A DNA stretch of 32,782 nt from an uncultured bacterium (lineage in GTDB: Bacteria; UBP6; UBA1177), in contig CAMZDX010000010.1 in the NCBI GenBank assembly GCA_947305505.1, positions 1-32,782 of the forward strand. The letters run 5' to 3'. A program made the position numbers and the translations under genes. Below the pieces are notes generated by a model, which was given only the letters and a program-made list of their open reading frames with translations, ran no database searches and was not told the DNA's origin. Below are positions 23,556 through 29,628 of this stretch, piece by piece. Position 1 is the first letter of the stretch. The number at the start of each line of letters is the position of its first letter.

Positions 23556-25780
23556 AACTTCTTATCGTGGAATCACCAACCAAGGCAAAAACTCTTACAA
23601 AATATCTGCCCGATTTTAAAGTCGTGGCATCAATGGGTCACATCATCGACCTTCCGTCAAAAACTCTGGGGATCGACATCGACGACAACTTCAAACCCGA
23701 TTACGAGGTGATTCCGGGAAAAGAAGGAACTATTTCGATGCTCAAAAAAGAGGCCGATGCAGCTGATGAAATCTATATCGGATCCGACCCTGACCGTGAA
23801 GGAGAGGCCATCGCGTTCCACATCGCGTCACTTTTCACGAACAAAGTCATCCACCGTGTTCTTTTCCACGAGATCACTAAAAGCGGAATAGAAAAGGCGC
23901 TTTCGACTTCTGCCGAACTCAATGAAGACCTTTACAATTCGCAGCAGGCCCGCAGGATCCTTGACAGGATCGTGGGCTACAAGCTCTCTCCCTTCCTCTG
24001 GAGAAGCGTTAAAAAAGGACTCAGCGCAGGAAGAGTACAATCGGTCGCACTTGAAATGATCGTTGACCGCGAAAAAGAGATCCGCGCTTTCGTTCCCGAA
24101 GAATACTGGTCGTTCAAAGCCGATTTTGCAGGAAAAAACGGAAAATTCGACACCATTCTTGAAAAAATCAAAGGAGAAAAAGTCGAAGTCTCGAACGAAA
24201 AAGATGCAAACGCGATCAGAGACGACATAGCAAAAACCAACTCTTTTTCGATAGTTTCAATCGAAAAGAAGGAAAAGAAAGAATCTCCCCTTCCGCCGCT
24301 CAACACGAGCAATCTTCAGCAGGAAGGTTCCCGCCTTCACAACTACACTGGCGAACAGACGATGAGGATCGCACAGTCGCTTTATGAAGGTAAAGATCTG
24401 GGCGAAGACGGATTCACCGGTCTTATCACCTACATGAGAACCGACTCTTTCAGAATTTCGGAAGAGGCTAATGCGGCGCTTAGAGACTACATTGCGGCAA
24501 ATGTCGGCAAAGAATTCCTTGCACCGAAAACAAAGATCTACGCAAACAAAAAAGGAAAAACTCAGGATGCACACGAAGCGATCAGACCGACCAACGTCGA
24601 GCTTACTCCGACAAAAATCGCTTCAAAACTCACCAAAGACGAACTCAACATCTACACTCTCATCTGGAAAAGATTCGTAGCAACTCAGATGAAGGATGCG
24701 GTTTACGAAACGACCGCGATCACGATCGAAGACACAGACAAGAAATACTCTTTCAAAAAGACCGGAAGCGTGATCCTCTTTGAAGGTTTCCGAAAAATAT
24801 ACAAGAAAACTGGCAAAGACGATACTATTCCGAAGGTTACCGAAAACGAAACCGTAAATCTTGAAAATCCGGTATGCGAGCAGCATTTCACCAAGCCGAC
24901 GCCGAGATTTACCGAAGGCAGCCTCGTCAAAGAGCTCGAAGAAAAGGGAGTCGGCAGACCTTCGACTTATGCGACCGTCATCAAACAGATCGTTCAGCGC
25001 AACTATGTCGAACGCATGAAAGAACCACGCGGCGCACTCATGGCGACAGACCTCGGGATTCTGGTCAGCGATACGCTCGTTTCATTCTTCCCGGAAATCA
25101 TCAACGTCAACTTCACCGCTGAAATGGAATCTGATCTCGACACCGTCGAAACCGGCGAGAAAGACTGGCTTGACGTTCTCAGAAGTTTCTACGCGACATT
25201 CTCTAAAGTCCTCGACAAAGGGATCACCGAAGTCAAGAAAGAGGGCAAAAAGAAAATTTATGCCGAAGAACCGTGTCCTAAATGCGGCAAAAGACTCGTT
25301 CTCAGATGGTCGAAAAAAGGAAATCTTCCTTTCCTTTCATGCGAAGGCTACCCCGAATGCGACTTTGCCGGAACATTTGAAAAAGACGGCGATATCTACC
25401 ATCTCAAAGAGGAAACCGAAGAGGAAAAGAATGTCGAACTTGATGAAGTGTGCCCGAACTGCGGAAGCAAACTCGTCATCAAAAAAGGACGTTTCGGCGA
25501 ATTCAAGGCGTGCAGCGCTTATCCGAAATGCAAGACGATAATCAAGGAAGACAAGAAAATATGCGACTGTCCGGTATGCGGAGACGGCGCTATAACTGTG
25601 AAACGCTCCAAAAAAGGAAGACTTTTCTACGGCTGCTCGAATTATCCGAAATGCGATTTCGTCAGCTGGTACAAACCGGTCGAAGGCGAAGTCTGCCCCG
25701 AATGCGGCTTCAAATATGTCGTTGAAAAGAAAAGAAGCGGCAAAGTCTGCCAGAAGTGCGGCAAAAAAATAGACAAATAA
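23552..25780 (+). CDS. topA: DNA topoisomerase I (type IA)
   Basis: TopA relaxes negative supercoils through a transient 5'-phosphotyrosine. The Toprim domain is at the N-terminus (LIVESPTKAKT; GSDPDREGEAIA), the active-site Tyr is in LITYMRTDSFR, and DAHEAIRPTN and GVGRPSTYATVI are family motifs. The C-terminus carries three tetracysteine zinc ribbons (CPKCG...CEGYPEC, CPNCG...CSAYPKC, CPVCG...CSNYPKC) and a shorter fourth (CPECG...CQKCGK). Its 742 aa is typical. ATG 23552 overlaps the dprA stop (ATGA). The dprA-topA pair is a common gene order. Confidence 0.97.
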   Translation: MKLLIVESPTKAKTLTKYLPDFKVVASMGHIIDLPSKTLGIDIDDNFKPDYEVIPGKEGTISMLKKEADAADEIYIGSDPDREGEAIAFHIASLFTNKVIHRVLFHEITKSGIEKALSTSAELNEDLYNSQQARRILDRIVGYKLSPFLWRSVKKGLSAGRVQSVALEMIVDREKEIRAFVPEEYWSFKADFAGKNGKFDTILEKIKGEKVEVSNEKDANAIRDDIAKTNSFSIVSIEKKEKKESPLPPLNTSNLQQEGSRLHNYTGEQTMRIAQSLYEGKDLGEDGFTGLITYMRTDSFRISEEANAALRDYIAANVGKEFLAPKTKIYANKKGKTQDAHEAIRPTNVELTPTKIASKLTKDELNIYTLIWKRFVATQMKDAVYETTAITIEDTDKKYSFKKTGSVILFEGFRKIYKKTGKDDTIPKVTENETVNLENPVCEQHFTKPTPRFTEGSLVKELEEKGVGRPSTYATVIKQIVQRNYVERMKEPRGALMATDLGILVSDTLVSFFPEIINVNFTAEMESDLDTVETGEKDWLDVLRSFYATFSKVLDKGITEVKKEGKKKIYAEEPCPKCGKRLVLRWSKKGNLPFLSCEGYPECDFAGTFEKDGDIYHLKEETEEEKNVELDEVCPNCGSKLVIKKGRFGEFKACSAYPKCKTIIKEDKKICDCPVCGDGAITVKRSKKGRLFYGCSNYPKCDFVSWYKPVEGEVCPECGFKYVVEKKRSGKVCQKCGKKIDK

Positions 25781-25814
25781 ATCCTGAAACGACCTCCCGG
25801 TCCCTTCCAATTCC

Positions 25815-25842
25815 TTTAATTTTTTAACTTTCCTGCTATAAT
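25815..25842 (+). promoter_or_regulatory. Candidate promoter of the yciO operon
   Basis: TATAAT (25837-25842) is perfect; TTTAAT (25815-25820), 16 bases upstream, is a weak -35. The ATG follows 30 bases later. Confidence 0.5.
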
Positions 25843-25872
25843 TGCCGGTTTTTGATTTTTCACGAGGTTTAA

Positions 25873-26481
25873 ATGGAAAGGATTTCAGTCCATCTCAACA
25901 ATCCGGAGCGCAGGGCGGTAGACAAGGCGGTCAACGTGCTCGAAAGCGGCGGAGTCGTGCTTGTTCCAGGCGACACCTCCTATCTTCTGGCGGTGAAGAT
26001 CGGCAAAAAAAGCGCTCTTGACAAACTCAACAGGATAAAACAGAGCAAAAAAAGGAAATTCTACTCTCTGATCTTCAAAGATCTGAGCGACATTGCACGT
26101 TACGCCGACATCGACAACCGTCATTTCAACCTGCTCAAACGCTGTCTGCCCGGAGCTTACACTTTCATTCTTACAGCGAGCCGCGAAATTCCGAAAATCA
26201 TGTTAGAGAACCGTAAAGAGATCGGAATAAGGATCCCAGAGAGCCGCTTTCTGAACGATCTTGTCGAGGCTTTGGGCGAACCTATAGTCGTTTCGACCGC
26301 ATCGAATGAGGACGGCGAGGAGTTCTGCGACCCCGAAGAAGACGCTCCCGACTGGCTCGGTTTCGTCGATCTGCTGGTAAACGGCGGCTATATCGCGATG
26401 GATCAGACAACTATCGTCCAGCTTTCGGGCGACGAATACGAGATCGTCCGCGAAGGAAAAGGCGATACCGATATTTTTTAA
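25873..26481 (+). CDS. yciO: YciO-type Sua5/YrdC family protein
   Basis: The sequence follows Escherichia coli YciO closely in pattern, rather than TsaC: HLNNPERRAVDKAVNVLESGGVVLVPGDTSY, then GAYTFILTASREIPKIML, GIRIPESRF, ALGEPIVVSTAS, LLVNGGYIAMDQTTIV and VREGKGD at the end. This family shares the fold of threonylcarbamoyl-AMP synthase, but the KxR motif of TsaC (KQR) reads KQS here. Whether YciO makes threonylcarbamoyl-AMP efficiently in cells is doubtful from family knowledge, so a separate tsaC probably exists elsewhere. Its 202 aa is normal. It has its own promoter, and the nitroreductase gene follows 10 bp later. Confidence 0.88.
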   Translation: MERISVHLNNPERRAVDKAVNVLESGGVVLVPGDTSYLLAVKIGKKSALDKLNRIKQSKKRKFYSLIFKDLSDIARYADIDNRHFNLLKRCLPGAYTFILTASREIPKIMLENRKEIGIRIPESRFLNDLVEALGEPIVVSTASNEDGEEFCDPEEDAPDWLGFVDLLVNGGYIAMDQTTIVQLSGDEYEIVREGKGDTDIF

Positions 26482-26491
26482 GGAGGCAACA

Positions 26492-27010
26492 ATGGATTTC
26501 ATCGAACTCGCGAAAAAACGCTACTCTGTCAGGAGTTATTCGGACAAAAAAGTGGAAAAGGATATCCTCGACAAAATTCTCGAAGCGGGAAACATCGCTC
26601 CGACCGCGAAAAACCAGCAGCCTCAGCGCATCTACGTCATCGAAGATCCTGCCCTGCTCGCAAAACTCGACACTCTGACTCCGTGCCGCTACAACGCGCC
26701 GACAGTTCTCATTTTCACCTACAATACTGATGAAGACTGGAAAAACCCGAATGAAGAAGGGATCCACGCCGGAATAGAGGATGTCAGCATCGTCGCGACC
26801 CACATCATGCTTCAGGCGGCTGAACTCGGGCTCGGCACGACCTGGTGCAATATGTTCGGAAACACCGCGCTCGAAAAGGCGTTCAACCTCCCCAAGAACG
26901 AAAGATCGGTCCTTTTCATGGATCTCGGCTATGCGGCCGCGGATGCGGAACCCTCGCCCAGACACACAGAAAAGAAACCGCTGGAAGCGACAGTAAAATA
27001 TTTGAAATAG
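26492..27010 (+). CDS. Nitroreductase family protein
   Basis: An FMN-binding nitroreductase fold protein of 172 aa. Family marks are YSVRSYSDKKVEKDILDKILEAGNIAPTAKNQQPQRIYVI at the N-terminus (FMN contact Arg/Ser), and IVATHIMLQAAELGLGTTWCNMF in the middle. It ends in DLGYAAADAEPSPRHTEKKPLEATVKY. Such enzymes use NAD(P)H to reduce quinones, nitro compounds or flavins; the substrate cannot be read from sequence. It is on the short side for the family. The RBS AAGGAGG precedes ATG 26492. It is cotranscribed with yciO and probably with the small lipoprotein gene downstream. Confidence 0.92.
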   Translation: MDFIELAKKRYSVRSYSDKKVEKDILDKILEAGNIAPTAKNQQPQRIYVIEDPALLAKLDTLTPCRYNAPTVLIFTYNTDEDWKNPNEEGIHAGIEDVSIVATHIMLQAAELGLGTTWCNMFGNTALEKAFNLPKNERSVLFMDLGYAAADAEPSPRHTEKKPLEATVKYLK

Positions 27011-27019
27011 GAGACCGGA

Positions 27020-27214
27020 ATGAAAAGATCATCACTTGCCGCGGTTTTCGCTCTTTTGTTCCCGCTTCTTCTCTCCTCATGCGGAAAACAGCCGCCGACC
27101 CCCGCAACTGAAGCGCAGAAAATGATCGAAATGAAGCAGGAAGCTGAACAGAAACTCAACGACGCCGTCAAAACAGTCGAAGACAAAGAAAAGAAAGCCC
27201 TGGAAGATCTGTAA
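27020..27214 (+). CDS. Small lipoprotein (64 aa)
   Basis: A short protein with a signal peptide MKRSSLAAVFALLFPLLLSSC (lipid Cys21) and only about 43 further residues. The mature part is Pro-rich at first (GKQPPTPAT), then a highly charged helix likely to form a coiled coil (AQKMIEMKQEAEQKLNDAVKTVEDKEKKALEDL). The RBS AGGAG lies 5-6 bases before the ATG, 9 bp after the nitroreductase stop. It has the size and shape of small outer-membrane lipoproteins, but no family is recognised. Confidence 0.8.
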   Translation: MKRSSLAAVFALLFPLLLSSCGKQPPTPATEAQKMIEMKQEAEQKLNDAVKTVEDKEKKALEDL

Positions 27215-27239
27215 CGGAAGATAAATTCAAGTTTTCGGC

Positions 27240-27358
27240 ATATTGTCAGTGCAAAGTTTGCGCTTTCAAGCGCTTAGTTTGAATCATTATCTTGAAAATC
27301 TAATAATTATGAATATATTGTCAGTGCAAAGTTCGTGCTTTCAAGCGCATAGTTTGAA
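27240..27358 (+). repeat. Two 44-nt direct repeats with a conserved hairpin upstream of the ATPase gene
   Basis: Copy 1 is at 27240-27283 and copy 2 at 27315-27358, 75 bases apart start to start; they differ at 3 of 44 positions. Both start ATATTGTCAGTGCAAAG and end in AGTTTGAA. The core GCGCTTTCAAGCGC (copy 1) or GTGCTTTCAAGCGC (copy 2) can form a 6-bp hairpin; the change in copy 2 turns a C-G pair into a G-U wobble in the RNA. Copy 2 ends two bases before the ATPase RBS (GGAGG). They could be operator sites, a duplicated leader element or traces of an insertion. Confidence 0.85.
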
Positions 27359-27369
27359 GTGGAGGCTAA

Positions 27370-28677
27370 ATGATAAAAAGAAATTCTTACCTTAACAAGT
27401 TGATTTCCAAAAGAAAAAACGGTCTTGTAAAAATTATAACAGGGCTCCGGAGATGCGGCAAGTCCTATTTATTGTTCAATATTTTTAAAGATTATCTCAA
27501 TTCTGCCGGTGTTGATGACGATCACATAATCAGGATCGCACTTGACAAAATCGCTTTTGACGAGCTCAGGAACCCGGAAAACTTATACAATTACATACTT
27601 TCCAGAGTAAATGACAAAGAAGAATTCGCTATTTTTATAGATGAAATACAGCTTTCATACAAAATCAAAAAGAATATTGATGCATCAAAAGTTGCCGATG
27701 ACGACCAGTCACTGCTTTATACGACTTTTTACGATGTTCTTAACGACCTTATGGACAGAAAAAATCTTGATATTTACGTTACCGGAAGCAATTCAAGGAC
27801 ACTTTCAAAGGATGTTGCCACAAATTTCAGAGGCAGAGGATCGGAAATCAGGCTTTTTCCTTTAAGTTTCAGCGAATATTATGAATACTGCGGGCTTGAA
27901 AAATCTGATGCATGGGAAGAATACATGACTTTCGGCGGAATGCCGCCTGTAGTTCTTGAAGAAAACGAAACTGAAAAAACGAAATACCTGAAGGATCTGT
28001 TTTCGCACATCTACATGCGCGATATCAAGGAAAGATATAATCTGAGCAACGAATCGCTTATAAGCGAACTTACGGATGTGATTTTCTCGTCATCAGGTTC
28101 TCTGACCAATCCTCACAAGCTGGCCAACACAATGAATTCATTGAATAAATCAAAGATTTCAGATCACACTGTGAAAAACTATCTGGAACACCTTGAGGAT
28201 TCATTTATCATACAGAAAGCCATGCGCTATGACATCAAAGGAAAATCATATTTGGATTATCCGTCAAAATATTATGCTGCGGATATCGGTCTCAGAAACG
28301 CCAGACTCAATTTCCGTCAGCAGGAAAAGACACATATAATGGAAAACATTATCTACAACGAGCTTGTTTCACGAGGATATTCTGTCGATGTAGGCATTAT
28401 CGAAGTTTCAAAAACGGAAAACGGAGTTCAGAAAAGAACAAAACAGGAGATCGATTTTATAGTCAACCGCGGATTCAACAAAACTTATATACAGTCGGCA
28501 TTCAACATCGAAAACGAAGATAAGCACTCTTCCGAGATCCGGCCTCTTCTAAGCTGCGGCGACTTTTTCAAAAAAATAGTGGTCCTGAACGGAAATCAAA
28601 AAAAGACCCTCGGTGAAAACGGCATTGTTTATATCGGCGTAATACCGTTTCTGCTTGACAAAGAAAGTGCGGAATGA
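27370..28677 (+). CDS. AAA_14/DUF4143 family ATPase
   Basis: A 435-aa P-loop ATPase of the AAA_14 (PF13173) plus DUF4143 (PF13635) type. Walker A is GLRRCGKS (residues 25-32), Walker B is FIDEIQ, and the sensor region is VTGSNSRTLSKD with FRGRGSEIRLFPLSFSEY, all typical. The C-terminal half has DYPSKYYAADIGLRNARLN and ENIIYNELVSRGYSVDVG ... KQEIDFIV, a PD-(D/E)XK-like pattern seen in DUF4143. The role of this family is unsettled; members are patchily distributed and often mobile. The base composition is AT-richer than the cmk-topA region, and the gene is framed by repeats, which suggests acquisition. The RBS GGAGG precedes the ATG. Confidence 0.93.
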   Translation: MIKRNSYLNKLISKRKNGLVKIITGLRRCGKSYLLFNIFKDYLNSAGVDDDHIIRIALDKIAFDELRNPENLYNYILSRVNDKEEFAIFIDEIQLSYKIKKNIDASKVADDDQSLLYTTFYDVLNDLMDRKNLDIYVTGSNSRTLSKDVATNFRGRGSEIRLFPLSFSEYYEYCGLEKSDAWEEYMTFGGMPPVVLEENETEKTKYLKDLFSHIYMRDIKERYNLSNESLISELTDVIFSSSGSLTNPHKLANTMNSLNKSKISDHTVKNYLEHLEDSFIIQKAMRYDIKGKSYLDYPSKYYAADIGLRNARLNFRQQEKTHIMENIIYNELVSRGYSVDVGIIEVSKTENGVQKRTKQEIDFIVNRGFNKTYIQSAFNIENEDKHSSEIRPLLSCGDFFKKIVVLNGNQKKTLGENGIVYIGVIPFLLDKESAE

Positions 28678-28818
28678 TCATTGAACTCAAACAAAAACTG
28701 CGGAATCCGCAAAAATAATTCGAGTTTGGAACGCAAATTTTATAATTGCAAAAATCGCGTTATTTGGCAGTTAAAGCGGTAAATTTTGTGATTTTGTCTG
28801 ATTGTGTGTGCTTCTCTC

Positions 28819-28847
28819 TTTTGTGGTCAAAATTTTTGACCGCAAAA
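28819..28847. repeat. Inverted repeat TTTTGyGGTCAAAA
   Basis: TTTTGTGGTCAAAA (28819-28832) and TTTTGACCGCAAAA (28834-28847) are inverted copies with one T/C difference, which would be a G-U pair in RNA. The core has the form GGTC-N9-GACC (28825-28841). It may act as a bidirectional terminator or a protein-binding site. Confidence 0.7.
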
Positions 28848-28870
28848 CCAGTTCATGTTTTGATTTTTAA

Positions 28871-28887
28871 GGTCGCAAATTGCGACC
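28871..28887. repeat. Palindrome GGTCGCAAATTGCGACC
   Basis: A perfect 17-nt palindrome (8-bp arms around a central A), again GGTC-N9-GACC. Its centre lies 46 bp from the centre of the preceding repeat. Confidence 0.75.
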
Positions 28888-28998
28888 TCGATCCAGATAA
28901 AAGGTTAATTCAGCGTGGATCAACGAGATCTTGAAGAATTTGTGATCAAGAGGTTGTTTTGTGAAAGCGTGCGCTGTTGAGTACAGCTCGCCTGAAAA

Positions 28999-29601
28999 TT
29001 ATTTTTTAGGAATCCCCTTATAGGCTTTTTCCAAGAGTTCAACGCCTGATAAATAGGGATTGTTGGCTTTTTTCAAAGCCTTACGATTGACTTCGTATTG
29101 TTCAGGGAATTTCGCGAATTCTTCTGCCATGCGTTTAATTCCAGCATGGCACAAAAATGCTGGTGTGTTTTTGCCTTTAATTCCCAACGACGGAATTGAT
29201 TCATCAAATAAAGGTTCTTTTACTTTGACATCGAATATTTGTTTAACGGCTTTGTTTGTCAACTGGATGAAATAGGGAATTCTGACAACTTTATATCCGT
29301 AACTTTCGTAAATTTTTGTGTTTTTACGATCTGTTTCTATTTTGCTCGGGTCTTTGTAGTGCTGAATTCCGTCAAATTCAATTATCAGTTTTAGTGAATC
29401 GCTTCTGTAATCAGGTCGGATTCGGTATTTTTTGCCATTGTATTCAAAGGCCTCATCATGAATCCAGTCATTTGTTTTTGGAAAAATTACTTCCAAATAC
29501 TTTTCCAGAGCTGTTCTTTCCAGACCTGTATCTTTGTCGATTTTTGCTTTTTTTGCATCTTCAGCCGTTTCTCTTAAAAATCCCCATACTGTTTTAGTCA
29601 T
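28999..29601 (-). CDS. PD-(D/E)XK nuclease domain protein (DUF559/VSR-like)
   Basis: A 200-aa protein. Its centre, YRIRPDYRSDSLKLIIEFDGIQHYKDPSKIETDRKNTKIYESYGYKVVRIPYF, matches the pattern of DUF559/VSR-type endonuclease folds. It has Asp64 in the PD position, Glu75-Phe-Asp77-Gly as the second acidic motif, and Gln80-His81 as in 'EvDG.qH' of that family. The N-terminus (WGFLRETAEDAKKAKID) and the C-terminal 70 residues are not recognised. A DNA-cleaving activity is inferred, not shown. The RBS is GGAGAG before ATG 29601. It follows the DUF1566 lipoprotein by 27 bp on the same strand and may be cotranscribed with it. The neighbouring ATPase converges on it. Confidence 0.8.
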   Translation of the reverse strand: MTKTVWGFLRETAEDAKKAKIDKDTGLERTALEKYLEVIFPKTNDWIHDEAFEYNGKKYRIRPDYRSDSLKLIIEFDGIQHYKDPSKIETDRKNTKIYESYGYKVVRIPYFIQLTNKAVKQIFDVKVKEPLFDESIPSLGIKGKNTPAFLCHAGIKRMAEEFAKFPEQYEVNRKALKKANNPYLSGVELLEKAYKGIPKK

Positions 29602-29628
29602 GATTTCTCTCCATAAAAAGTTAAATTG

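Larger units (their letters stand above)
28678..28998. other. 321-bp convergent intergenic region with two palindromes
   Basis: This gap lies between the 3' ends of the ATPase (plus) and the nuclease (minus) genes. It has no supported gene; the track ORF 28746-28934 lacks an RBS or family resemblance. It contains TGCGGA-A-TCCGCA near 28698 and two larger inverted repeats listed separately. A 22-codon frame starts with GTG near 28915 (VDQRDLEEFVIKRLFCESVRC) and has coding-like character, possibly a gene remnant. Confidence 0.6.

Noticed and set aside
25793-25804. GACC-TCCC-GGTC hairpin after topA as a terminator
   Set aside because: Only 4 bp of stem and no T-run behind it.
28746-28934. 62-aa ORF in the convergent gap
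   Set aside because: No RBS, biased composition and it spans two palindromes; not supported as a gene.
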